A DNA stretch of 55,515 nucleotides from the NCBI GenBank assembly GCA_012800155.1, contig JAAZJX010000002.1, forward strand, positions 1 to 55,515. The letters run 5' to 3'. Below, piece by piece: positions 24,971 to 33,274 of the stretch. The stretch's first letter is position 1; each line of letters begins with the position of its first letter. The notes under the pieces were generated by a model that worked only from the letters and a program-made list of their open reading frames with translations, was not told the origin of the DNA and did no database searches. Source of the stretch: Candidatus Magasanikiibacteriota bacterium (GTDB taxonomy: Bacteria > Patescibacteriota > Patescibacteriia > Magasanikbacterales > UBA922). A program made the position numbers and the translations under genes.

Positions 24971-25005
24971 GGGGAAAGAGTGTTCCACACAAACACTTTT
25001 TCTCC
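24971..25005 (+). other. Long RNA hairpin after the PLP-enzyme gene
   Basis: GGGGAAAGAGTGTT and AACACTTTTTCTCC pair over 14 positions with two G-U pairs and a 7-nt loop. It has no T-run after it, so it is not a classical terminator. It may protect the 3' end of the message or be a relic of the transferred segment. Confidence 0.5.
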
Positions 25006-25076
25006 TACAACCTCTAACAATGATTTTGTTACTGATGAGTCCAAAAAAGTTTAAGATAAAGGACGAAAGGTTAATT

Positions 25077-25109
25077 AAAAAACATCTTAATTTAATTAAG
25101 ATGTTTTTT
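25077..25109. terminator. Bidirectional intrinsic terminator
   Basis: A 14-bp stem AAAAAACATCTTAA/TTAAGATGTTTTTT with loop TTTAA lies between the convergent PLP-enzyme and histidine kinase genes, with T-rich sequence beyond on the plus strand and on the minus strand from the A-run. Confidence 0.8.
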
Positions 25110-25117
25110 GTTTTTTA

Positions 25118-26317
25118 TTATTTTTTAATTGGTAAAAAGATAGTAAATTTTGTACCTTTGTTTAATTTACTTTCTACTGTAATTTTTCCATGATGACCAT
25201 CTATAATTTTCTTTATAATAAATAATTCTAAACCACTACCATCAGTATACATATTTTTAGCATTAGAAGCTCGGCTAAATTTTTTGAACATTTTTTTGAG
25301 TTCTTTTTGTGGTATTCCTATACCATTATCACTTACAGTAAAAGAAATATATTTGTTGTCTGATTTTGTTTCAATTTTAATTTTACCTTGTTTCGTTCGT
25401 ACATCTCTTGTTTCAGGAGTAGTACCAATTGAAGGAGTGTATTTTAAAGCATTATCTATTAAATTGAAGATTGCTTGACTTAAATATTGTTCATAGCCAA
25501 GAATAATTGGTAATTTTTGTTTAGGTTTTTTCCATTCAATAATTGTTTGTCTTTTTTCAGCTTCAAATTTTATTTCAGTAATAGCTTTTTTTATTAAGTT
25601 TTCTAGTTGTATTTCTTGAGCATCTTTTTTATTGATTGCCAAACCAACAGTATCTAATTCTGAAGTTACTAAAATATCAGAAATAATTTGTTGAAGTTTT
25701 TTACTTTTTTCAAAAGCATTATTAATATAAATTTTCTTTTCTTTTGAAGAAATTTTATCAAAATCACCTTCATTCATCATTTCCATTGTATTTTTAATTA
25801 CACTTACTGGTGTACGAAGTTGATGAGAAGCTACATCTAAAAATTCTGAACGCATTTTTAATAATTTTTCTAAATGTAAATTTTTCTTTTTTAAACTACG
25901 AGTTTGTTCTTCAACTTTATCTTCTAATTTTTCAGTTAATTCTTCTAAAGCTTCTTTGGCTTTTTTTTCAGAAAAGCTTGATTCAATAATTTTCTCTGTA
26001 CTTTTGTTAAAAAAATATCCATAAACAGTAGCAAAAACAAAAATAGTAATAATTACTGATTTTAAAATTTCACCATCTATGATTAAAGATATAATTAATA
26101 ATATAGAAACAAGTAATATAGTAATTACTAAATATTGGAAAAAAAGACATTGATTAAATTTAGAAGTACAATATTGACATCTTTTTGATGGAGGAGCATT
26201 TAATGTTCTGGCTGTAAAACAATTTTTATTTACATAATTTGGACAACCTAATTTATTGGAAGAACAATTTTCAGAACAATTAATACAATTTGAATTATTA
26301 TTTGTTAGGGGTTTCAT
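25118..26317 (-). CDS. Membrane histidine kinase with cysteine-rich N-terminal domain
   Basis: A 399-residue sensor kinase. The first 57 residues carry eight cysteines (C11, C14, C18, C25, C33, C47, C50, C57) in CxxC-like groups, suggesting a zinc, iron-sulfur or redox site on the cytoplasmic or outer face. Two membrane segments (about 60-80 and 86-104) follow, then a coiled coil (about 112-155), the phosphoacceptor box ASHQLRTP with H165, and an HATPase domain with NLIDNALKYTP, DNGIGIP and GSGLELFIIKKII. There is no periplasmic domain of note, so the cysteine cluster is the likely sensor. No response regulator is adjacent. The start overlaps the DUF4395 gene by 20 nt. Confidence 0.9.
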   Translation of the reverse strand: MKPLTNNNSNCINCSENCSSNKLGCPNYVNKNCFTARTLNAPPSKRCQYCTSKFNQCLFFQYLVITILLVSILLIISLIIDGEILKSVIITIFVFATVYGYFFNKSTEKIIESSFSEKKAKEALEELTEKLEDKVEEQTRSLKKKNLHLEKLLKMRSEFLDVASHQLRTPVSVIKNTMEMMNEGDFDKISSKEKKIYINNAFEKSKKLQQIISDILVTSELDTVGLAINKKDAQEIQLENLIKKAITEIKFEAEKRQTIIEWKKPKQKLPIILGYEQYLSQAIFNLIDNALKYTPSIGTTPETRDVRTKQGKIKIETKSDNKYISFTVSDNGIGIPQKELKKMFKKFSRASNAKNMYTDGSGLELFIIKKIIDGHHGKITVESKLNKGTKFTIFLPIKK

Positions 26318-26747
26318 TTTTTTGTTTTTTTAGAAGTTTTACAAAGAGAGCATAACTAAGAGTTGCTACACAAAAACCAGCAAAACAAGCTAAAAATAAT
26401 AATAATGACATAATTAAAAGCCAAATCCATCCCAAAGTAGTAAATTTATTAAAATAAACAGCTAAGAATCCAAGTAATAATAAAATTGCTGTCATACCTG
26501 AAACAAAATTTAATTCAGTAGATTCTTTTTGGATTATGAGAGTTTGTTTTTTGAGAATTTTTTTAACAAAGAAAACATGAATTTGATAAGGGATATTTAA
26601 TTTTATATTAATAGTTCCTAAAGCTAACATAATTATAACTGCTAAAACATACCAAGGATTTTTAGTAAAAAAACCAATAATAATTAAAATTCCATAAAGA
26701 GCTCGAGAAAATCTTAAAGATTTATCATAGATAGAACATTGGGGCAT
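26298..26747 (-). CDS. DUF4395-like membrane protein
   Basis: A 149-residue protein with four predicted membrane helices. It begins MPQCSIYDKSLRFSRALYG, with the paired cysteine/arginine pattern of DUF4395 proteins, and ends with CFAGFCVATLSYALFVKLLK, a Cys-containing last helix also typical of that family. The function of DUF4395 is unknown. Its 20-nt overlap with the histidine kinase gene implies coupled synthesis, and the cysteines in both proteins suggest a shared redox or metal theme, which is inference. Confidence 0.75.
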   Translation of the reverse strand: MPQCSIYDKSLRFSRALYGILIIIGFFTKNPWYVLAVIIMLALGTINIKLNIPYQIHVFFVKKILKKQTLIIQKESTELNFVSGMTAILLLLGFLAVYFNKFTTLGWIWLLIMSLLLFLACFAGFCVATLSYALFVKLLKKQKNETPNK

Positions 26748-26807
26748 ATATTTTTATTAATTAAATTAATTTTTATAATTATATCTTTTTAAATTTAATT
26801 TGTAAAT

Positions 26808-27416
26808 TTATTGTTTATTATTTTGTTCAGCAAAAAGATCACCAAAACATTGAGCAACATCTGTTATTGATAAAGAGGAATAATCATTATTTGACCAGTG
26901 ATTAATTAAATTTTTTAGATCAGTTGTATAATCAAAAAAGCAGTAACCATCTTTACCATTATAATTAATTTCAGCTTCTTTATTGCCTACATTTTCGTAT
27001 TCTTGAATTTGTTTTTCTGTCATACCTTGATTAAGTAATAAAGTTTTTATTTCTTTACTATACTTGGCAGTTAGAGTATTAGTTTTCATATAAAATAAAC
27101 ATTTTTCTCCAACTAAACCTTTAATTTCATAATGATCATTAAAATTTAAATTAATTCCCAGATTATTAATTGTATAAGAATTTTTAACTTTAGCTAATTG
27201 ACAAGTGTCGGCTGCTTTTTCAAAACAAAATAAATCAGTTTGACAATCTTTTATATTTTCATTTTTTATAATTATTTCTTTTGGAGTTTCAGCTTCTATT
27301 TTAATATCAATTGGAAGAGATAAATTTATATTTGGAAGATTTTTTTGCAGACTACAACCAATTCCTAAAATAAAAAATATAGAAAATAATAAAAAATAAA
27401 AAGAAAATTTTTTCAT
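26808..27416 (-). CDS. Cysteine-rich lipoprotein of unknown function
   Basis: A 202-residue exported protein. A 20-residue signal with a lipobox-like LGIGC puts the lipidated cysteine at C21. The mature part begins with a P-, N- and I-rich linker and then carries about seven further cysteines, for example DCQTDLFCFEKAADTCQLAK, GEKCLFYMK and GYCFFDYTT, likely to form disulfides or a metal site outside the membrane. I do not recognise the family. It lies 60 nt upstream of the DUF4395 and kinase genes on the same strand and could supply their external signal; that link is inferred from position only. Confidence 0.7.
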   Translation of the reverse strand: MKKFSFYFLLFSIFFILGIGCSLQKNLPNINLSLPIDIKIEAETPKEIIIKNENIKDCQTDLFCFEKAADTCQLAKVKNSYTINNLGINLNFNDHYEIKGLVGEKCLFYMKTNTLTAKYSKEIKTLLLNQGMTEKQIQEYENVGNKEAEINYNGKDGYCFFDYTTDLKNLINHWSNNDYSSLSITDVAQCFGDLFAEQNNKQ

Positions 27417-27476
27417 AAAAATAATTTAACTTTAAAAATTATAGCAGATTATAATTTAAAATTAAAGTCCTAAATT

Positions 27477-27505
27477 AAAAACACCTGTGATAAACAAGTG
27501 CTTTT
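27477..27505 (-). terminator. Intrinsic terminator after clpB
   Basis: On the minus strand AAAAGCACTTG pairs with CAGGTGTTTTT across a 7-nt loop, with G-U pairs in the stem and a T-run at its 3' side. It separates clpB from the lipoprotein operon. Confidence 0.75.
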
Positions 27506-27518
27506 AATTTTTAATATT

Positions 27519-30155
27519 TTATTTTATAATTATTTTATTTTTTTCTATATCCACTTTTACTTTTTTGCCATCATAAATTTTTCCTTCAATGATAAGCATG
27601 GCAAGAGGATTAAGAAGTTCAGTTTGTATTACTCGTTTAAGTGGACGAGCTCCTAAATTTGGATCATAACCTTTTTTAGCTAACCAATCTTTGGCTTTTT
27701 TACTAACTTCAAGTTCAATTCTTTTTTCTTGCAAGCGTTGCTCAACTAAATTTAGTTGTAAATCTACAATTAAACGAATTTCTTTTTCATTAAGTGGGTG
27801 AAACATAATAATTTCATCAACTCGATTCAAAAATTCTGGTTTGAATCTTTCTCTCAAACTTTCCATTATTTTTTCTTTAATTTTTTCTTCTTTTTGTTGA
27901 TTGGATTTATTTTTACCATCAGCAAAACCAAAATCACCTGTTTTTCTCATTTTCATTATCATGTCTGAGCCAATATTACTAGTCATAACAATAACTGTGT
28001 TTTTGAAATTTACTTTTCTACCTTTAGCATCAGTTAAATGACCGTCATCTAAAATTTGTAACATCATATTAAAAACATCGGGATGAGCTTTTTCAATTTC
28101 ATCAAAAAGAATTACAGAATAAGGGCGACGACGAATTATTTCTGTTAATTGTCCACCTTCATCATAACCAATATAGCCGGGAGGGGAGCCAATCATTTTA
28201 CTAACAGTATGTTTTTCCATATATTCACTCATGTCTATACGAACAAGAGATTCTTCATTATTAAACATAAATTCAGCTAAAGCTTTGGCTAATTCAGTTT
28301 TTCCAACTCCAGTTGGTCCCATAAAAATAAATGAACCGATTGGGCGTTTTTCTTCATTAATTCCTGCTCGAGAACGACGAATTGCATTAGACATAGCAAC
28401 TATAGCTTCTTTTTGTCCAATTACGCGTTTTCCTAATTCTTCTTCCATACGAGCAAGTTTTTTAATTTCATCTTCTAGCATTTTGGAAACAGGAATTCCA
28501 GTCCAACGAGCAACAACTTGAGCAATATCTTGTTCAGTTACTTCTTCTTTAAGAATAATTCTACCTTTTTGAATATCTGCTAATTTATTTTCTTGTTTTT
28601 TTATTGCTTCTTCTGTAATAGGAATTTGACCATAACGAATTTCGGCCACTTTTTGTAAATTGCCACGGCGTTCTTCAATTTCAGCTTGTTGTTTTAATTT
28701 ATCAATTTCTTTTTTATGATTACGAATATTAGTAATAATTTCTTTTTCATTATGCCAATGAGTTTCTAATTCAGAACTTTTTTCTTTCAAATTAGCTAAA
28801 CGCTCTTTTAATTTATTCATTCTTTCTTTAGATTCTTCATCAGATTCTTTTTTCAAAGCGCGAATTTCAATATCTGTTTTCATCATTTCTCGTTTCATTT
28901 TATCTAATTCATCAGGCATTGAATCTATTTCCATACGCAGAGCTGAAGTGGCTTCGTCAATTAAATCAATAGCTTTATCTGGTAAAAATCTATCAGTAAT
29001 GTAACGATTAGAAAGCTCAACCGCAGCGATAATCGCGGGATCAGTGATACGCACACCATGATGAACTTCATATTTTTCTTTAATACCGCGTAAAATTGCA
29101 ACAGCATCATCAATACTTGGTTCATAAACTATTACTGGTTGAAAACGACGCTCAAAGGCTGCATCTTTTTCAATGTATTTTTGATATTCTTTGAGAGTGG
29201 TTGCTCCAATAGTATTAAGTTCACCACGAGCTAAAGCTGGTTTTAACATATTGCTAGCATCAATCGCACCTTCACTAGAACCAGCTCCTACAATAGTATG
29301 AAGTTCATCAATAAATAAAATTATTTTTCCATCAGATTCTGTTATTTCTTTCAAAACTGCTTTGAAACGTTCTTCAAATTCGCCTCGAAATTTTGTTCCT
29401 GCTACCAAAGCTCCAACATCAAGAGCTACAACTTCTTTATCTTTTAAACTTTCTGGAACATCACCATTGATAATTCTTTGAGCTAAACCTTCAGCAATTG
29501 CTGTTTTACCAACTCCAGGTTCACCAATCAGAACAGGATTATTTTTTGTTCGTCTAGTTAAAACTTGCATTACTCGACGAATTTCATCATCACGACCAAT
29601 CACTGGATCAAGTTTTTCTTTACGCGCAAGATCAGTTAAATTTTTACTATATTTTTCTAAAGCTTGATATTTATTTTCTGGTTCTGGACTATCTACTTTT
29701 TGAGTTCCGCGCACTAAAGCTAAAATTTTCAAAACATCATCATATTGAATATTTTGTTTTCCTAAAGCATCACTAATTGGATTTTTATTAGTTAAAAAAG
29801 ATAAAAGTAAATGTTCAACACTAATATAATCATCTCCCATTTTTTTAGATTCATTGGCTGCATTTTGAATAATATACATCATTGCTTGTCCCATAAGAAT
29901 TTGTCCTAAACCAGCTCCGGGCATTGGTCCATTTTGTTTAGGTAGAGAATTAATCATTTTTTGAACATCATCACGCAATTGTTTTATATTAGCATTAAGT
30001 TTTTTGAAAACAGAAATTACCACACCTTCTTCTTGTTCAAGTAAAGCAAAAAATAAATGAGGTGGTTCTACTTGTGGTTGACCATTTTCATTAGCAATTA
30101 TTGAAGCTCTTTGTAAAGCTTCTTGAGATTTATTAGTAAAATTTTGTGGATTCAT
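27519..30155 (-). CDS. clpB: ATP-dependent disaggregase ClpB
   Basis: ClpB is the hexameric disaggregase that works with DnaK to rescue aggregated proteins. The N domain (about 1-150) holds the double Clp repeat. The first AAA+ ring has Walker A GEPGVGKT (211-218) and LFIDELHT. Then comes the long middle coiled coil (about 400-530), present only in ClpB-type proteins, which distinguishes it from ClpA and ClpC. The second ring has GPTGVGKT (about 610) and YSVILFDEIEKAHPDV. At 878 residues it is full length. The promoter carries a CIRCE-like operator, so heat-shock control by HrcA is expected; hrcA itself is not in the window. Confidence 0.97.
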   Translation of the reverse strand: MNPQNFTNKSQEALQRASIIANENGQPQVEPPHLFFALLEQEEGVVISVFKKLNANIKQLRDDVQKMINSLPKQNGPMPGAGLGQILMGQAMMYIIQNAANESKKMGDDYISVEHLLLSFLTNKNPISDALGKQNIQYDDVLKILALVRGTQKVDSPEPENKYQALEKYSKNLTDLARKEKLDPVIGRDDEIRRVMQVLTRRTKNNPVLIGEPGVGKTAIAEGLAQRIINGDVPESLKDKEVVALDVGALVAGTKFRGEFEERFKAVLKEITESDGKIILFIDELHTIVGAGSSEGAIDASNMLKPALARGELNTIGATTLKEYQKYIEKDAAFERRFQPVIVYEPSIDDAVAILRGIKEKYEVHHGVRITDPAIIAAVELSNRYITDRFLPDKAIDLIDEATSALRMEIDSMPDELDKMKREMMKTDIEIRALKKESDEESKERMNKLKERLANLKEKSSELETHWHNEKEIITNIRNHKKEIDKLKQQAEIEERRGNLQKVAEIRYGQIPITEEAIKKQENKLADIQKGRIILKEEVTEQDIAQVVARWTGIPVSKMLEDEIKKLARMEEELGKRVIGQKEAIVAMSNAIRRSRAGINEEKRPIGSFIFMGPTGVGKTELAKALAEFMFNNEESLVRIDMSEYMEKHTVSKMIGSPPGYIGYDEGGQLTEIIRRRPYSVILFDEIEKAHPDVFNMMLQILDDGHLTDAKGRKVNFKNTVIVMTSNIGSDMIMKMRKTGDFGFADGKNKSNQQKEEKIKEKIMESLRERFKPEFLNRVDEIIMFHPLNEKEIRLIVDLQLNLVEQRLQEKRIELEVSKKAKDWLAKKGYDPNLGARPLKRVIQTELLNPLAMLIIEGKIYDGKKVKVDIEKNKIIIK

Positions 30156-30181
30156 ATTTTTAAATTAACATTCTTTTTAAT

Positions 30182-30237
30182 TATCACTCTTTATACCTGA
30201 GTGATAATAGTATACTATATTGCAAATTTTTGTCAAA
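30182..30237 (-). promoter_or_regulatory. clpB promoter with CIRCE-like operator
   Basis: TTATCACTC and GAGTGATAA form a perfect 9-bp inverted repeat with a 9-nt spacer (30182-30208). It equals the CIRCE consensus TTAGCACTC-N9-GAGTGCTAA except for one symmetric change (G to T, C to A). On the minus strand it follows a consensus promoter: TTGACA (30237-30232), 16 nt, TATACT (30215-30210). It would cover the transcription start, the classical arrangement for HrcA repression. Confidence 0.85.
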
Positions 30238-30248
30238 TACTTTATACT
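30221..30248 (+). promoter_or_regulatory. Promoter for the tagA-to-exonuclease operon
   Basis: TTGCAA (30221-30226), 16 nt and TATACT (30243-30248) lie 25 nt upstream of the start codon. This promoter overlaps the divergent clpB promoter, so HrcA binding or clpB transcription may affect both. Confidence 0.5.
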
Positions 30249-30272
30249 ATAAAGCATAAATTTAGCTAAATT

Positions 30273-31022
30273 ATGAATATTTTAGGTGTAAGAGTAGATA
30301 ATTTTAATACTCAGGAAATACTTAAAAAATTAAGTTATTTTTTGGATAGCAATCTTTCTCATAAAATTTTTACTCCTAATCCAGAAATGTTAGTAGATGC
30401 TCAAAAAGATCATTATTTTAAAGAAGTTTTAAATAGTGGAGATTTAAATGTTTGTGACGGTTTTGGTTTATCATTAGTGAGTGGAGCTAAGCGTTTGCCA
30501 GGAGTAGATTTAATGATGTTAATTTGTCAAATAGCTGAAAGTAAAAATAAAAGTATTTATTTATTAGGATCAGGAAGTCAAGAAGTTATTGAAGGATCTA
30601 AAAATTTTTTAGAAAAAAAATTCCCTCAATTAAAAATTGTTGGGGGACATCCTGGTTTAGAAATAAGCAAAATTAAAGCTGATGAAAAAAATATTATAGT
30701 TTATGATAAAGAAAAAAATGATGATTTAATTAGTGAGATTATTATGTCTGCGCCAGATGTTTTGTTGGTGGCTTTTGGTCATGTAAAACAAGAAAAATGG
30801 ATTACTGAAAATTTGCGTGATTTACCTAGTGTAAAAATTGCTATTGGTTTGGGTGGATCATTTGATTTTATATCTGGAAAAATAAAACGAGCGCCAAAAT
30901 TTTTACGTTTAATTGGTTTAGAATGGTTATATCGTTTAATTAGACAACCAAGTAGAATCAAAAGAATTTGGAAAGCAACTGTAGTATTTTTATTTTTAGT
31001 TTTGAAAAATAAAAAAGTTTAA
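30273..31022 (+). CDS. WecG/TagA/CpsF-family glycosyltransferase
   Basis: A 249-residue GT26-family enzyme. The signature is present from FTPNPEMLVDAQ (about 34-45) through CDGFGLSLVSG and LLGSGSQEV to LLVAFGHVKQEKWI and GLGGSFDFISGKIKRAP. Relatives add ManNAc or ManNAcA to lipid-linked GlcNAc in teichoic acid or enterobacterial common antigen synthesis. The C-terminal basic and hydrophobic tail (RLIRQPSRIKRIWKATVVFL) attaches it to the inner membrane. It heads a plus-strand operon and adds to the surface glycan genes elsewhere in the window. Confidence 0.92.
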   Translation: MNILGVRVDNFNTQEILKKLSYFLDSNLSHKIFTPNPEMLVDAQKDHYFKEVLNSGDLNVCDGFGLSLVSGAKRLPGVDLMMLICQIAESKNKSIYLLGSGSQEVIEGSKNFLEKKFPQLKIVGGHPGLEISKIKADEKNIIVYDKEKNDDLISEIIMSAPDVLLVAFGHVKQEKWITENLRDLPSVKIAIGLGGSFDFISGKIKRAPKFLRLIGLEWLYRLIRQPSRIKRIWKATVVFLFLVLKNKKV

Positions 31023-31026
31023 TTTT

Positions 31027-31788
31027 ATGTTAGCAAAAAAAATTATTCAACATATCAATCAACTTCAGCAAAAGAAAATTCGTATTAAAGATAAAGAATT
31101 TTTAATTGAAGGAATTAAAGGTGTTAATGAAGCTTTAGATTCAAATTTGGAAGTTATTTTAATTGTAATTGAAGGAAGTCGTCGTGATGAAAAAGAATTT
31201 ATTGATTTAATTAAAAAAGCTGAGAAAAAAACAGTTTTTATAGAATTTTGTGGTCGAAAAGATATTAAAGATATAAAAACAACTGATACTTTTCCGGGAG
31301 TACTTGCGATTGTCAATCAACCAGAATTTAATATTCATGATTTACTTGATGATAAAATAATTTGTCTTGATGGTATCAAAGATCCAGGAAATTTAGGTAC
31401 AATTATTCGAACAGCAGACTGGTTTGGAATAAAAAATATTTTATTATCTGAAGATTGTGTTGATGTTTTTAATCCTAAAGTAGTTAGAAGTACTATGGGA
31501 TCAATCTTTCGAATGAAAATAATGGAAAGTAAAAATTTAATTAAAGATTTACTTTATTTACAAAAACAATATCATTATAAAATTTATTGTTTAACTATGA
31601 ACGGTAAAGATCTAGACACTTTAAAATTTAAACCAGAATTAATTTTTGTTATTGGAAGCGAGTCTCAGGGAATTAGACCAGAGATTGAAAAAATTTCTGA
31701 TGACCAGTATACTATATTTGGAAAAGGAAAAGCAGAATCGCTCAATGCCGCGATTGCAGCTGGTATTTTAATATCAAAAATAAGTTAA
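31027..31788 (+). CDS. TrmH/SpoU-family RNA 2'-O-methyltransferase
   Basis: A 253-residue SPOUT enzyme. The N-terminal substrate-binding domain (about 1-100) resembles the L30-like SpoU binding fold. The C-terminal knotted domain has the three motifs: DPGNLGTIIRTADWFG (about 118-133), FVIGSESQGIRPEI, and a late LNAAIAAGIL stretch that binds SAM. It probably methylates a ribose in 23S rRNA or tRNA; the target cannot be told from motifs. Spacing of 3-4 nt to tagA and gltX shows a common transcript. Confidence 0.9.
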   Translation: MLAKKIIQHINQLQQKKIRIKDKEFLIEGIKGVNEALDSNLEVILIVIEGSRRDEKEFIDLIKKAEKKTVFIEFCGRKDIKDIKTTDTFPGVLAIVNQPEFNIHDLLDDKIICLDGIKDPGNLGTIIRTADWFGIKNILLSEDCVDVFNPKVVRSTMGSIFRMKIMESKNLIKDLLYLQKQYHYKIYCLTMNGKDLDTLKFKPELIFVIGSESQGIRPEIEKISDDQYTIFGKGKAESLNAAIAAGILISKIS

Positions 31789-31791
31789 TTT

Positions 31792-33261
31792 ATGATAAAA
31801 ACACGTTTTGCGCCTTCACCAACTGGTTATTTACATGTAGGAGGATTGAGAACAGCTTTATACGCTTATTTAATTGCTAAAAAAAATAATGGTAATTTTA
31901 TTTTACGAATTGAAGATACTGATAGAGAAAGATTTGTTGAAGGAGCTACTGAAAATTTATTAAGATCTTTAGCTTGGGCTGGTATTAAACCTGATGAAGG
32001 AGTAATTTTTTCAGAAGATAAGAAAAGAATAGAACAAATTGGAAAAAATGGACCCTATATTCAATCTGAAAGATTAGAAATTTATAAAAAGTATGTTGAC
32101 CAATTGATTAGTGAAGAAAAAGCTTATTATTGTTTTTGTTCCAAAGAAAGATTAGAAGAATTAAGAAAAATTCAAGAAGTAAATAAGCAACCAACTGGTT
32201 ATGATGGATATTGTCGTAATTTATCTTTAGAAGAAGTAAAAAAAAGAATTGCTAATAATGAAAAATATGTTATTCGCATGAAAATGCCTCGAGAAGGAAT
32301 TACCAAATTTACTGATCTAATTCGTGGTGAAATAGAATTTAAAAATGAATTAATTGATGATCAAGTAATTTTTAAAGCTGATGGTTTTCCAACTTATCAT
32401 TTAGCAGTTGTAATAGATGATCATTTAATGGAGATTACTCAGGTAATTCGTGGTGAAGAATGGCTATCATCTACACCTAAACATTTAGTTTTATATAAAA
32501 TGTTTGGTTGGCAACCTCCACAATTTGCGCATTTACCATTATTATTAAATCCTGATAAATCAAAATTAAGTAAGCGTCAAGGTGATGTAGCAGTTGAAGA
32601 TTATCGTGATAAAGGTTATTTACCAGAAGCTTTATTAAATTTTGTAGCTTTTTTAGGTTGGAATCCGGGTACAGAAAAAGAAATATTTAGTTTAGCTGAA
32701 TTAATTCAAAATTTTAGTTTAGAACGAGTTAATAAAGCTGGAGCAGTATTTAATTTAGACAAATTAAATTGGTATAATAAAGAATATTTAAAAATAATTG
32801 ATGAAAAAAGATTATTAGATTTATGTGGACCTTTGTTAGAAGAAAAATATTCTATTTCTAATTCACAATTTTCAATTTCCAAAGTTATTGCTTTAGAAAA
32901 AGAAAGAGCTACAACTTTATTAGAATTAGTAAAAAATTTACGCTTTATTTTTGAAGATTTACCTTATGAAAGTGATGTTTTAGTATGGAAAAAAGATAAT
33001 CAAGAAGGTACAAAAAATAAACTTCAAGAACTTTATAATTATTTGAATACATTAAGTGTTCAAGAATGGACTAAAGATAATTTAGATAAGAAAGTAGGGG
33101 AGTGGATAAAAGAAAAAGATTATGGAGTAGGTAATGTGCTTTGGCCAATGCGAGTAGCTTTAGCAGGTCAAAAAAATTCTCCCGGACCATACGAAATTGC
33201 AGAAGTTCTTGGTAGAGAAAAAAGTTTAGAAAGAATTAATAAAGCAATTAAAAAATTGTGA
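31792..33261 (+). CDS. gltX: Glutamyl-tRNA synthetase
   Basis: GluRS is a class I synthetase. The HIGH-like motif is in PSPTGYLHVGG (9-18), the KMSKS-like motif is KLSKR (258-262), and a zinc-type cysteine set (C114, C116, C141) is visible. Length 489 is normal. With tRNA-Gln in the window and no glutaminyl-tRNA synthetase, the enzyme may be non-discriminating, with GatCAB finishing Gln-tRNA; gatCAB is not in the window. The gene ends with TGA, one of the signs that TGA is stop here. Confidence 0.95.
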   Translation: MIKTRFAPSPTGYLHVGGLRTALYAYLIAKKNNGNFILRIEDTDRERFVEGATENLLRSLAWAGIKPDEGVIFSEDKKRIEQIGKNGPYIQSERLEIYKKYVDQLISEEKAYYCFCSKERLEELRKIQEVNKQPTGYDGYCRNLSLEEVKKRIANNEKYVIRMKMPREGITKFTDLIRGEIEFKNELIDDQVIFKADGFPTYHLAVVIDDHLMEITQVIRGEEWLSSTPKHLVLYKMFGWQPPQFAHLPLLLNPDKSKLSKRQGDVAVEDYRDKGYLPEALLNFVAFLGWNPGTEKEIFSLAELIQNFSLERVNKAGAVFNLDKLNWYNKEYLKIIDEKRLLDLCGPLLEEKYSISNSQFSISKVIALEKERATTLLELVKNLRFIFEDLPYESDVLVWKKDNQEGTKNKLQELYNYLNTLSVQEWTKDNLDKKVGEWIKEKDYGVGNVLWPMRVALAGQKNSPGPYEIAEVLGREKSLERINKAIKKL

Positions 33262-33274
33262 GATAATAAATAAC

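Noticed and set aside
24963..25193. A 76-codon plus-strand frame after the PLP-enzyme gene
   Set aside because: It crosses the terminator stem and enters the histidine kinase gene on the other strand.
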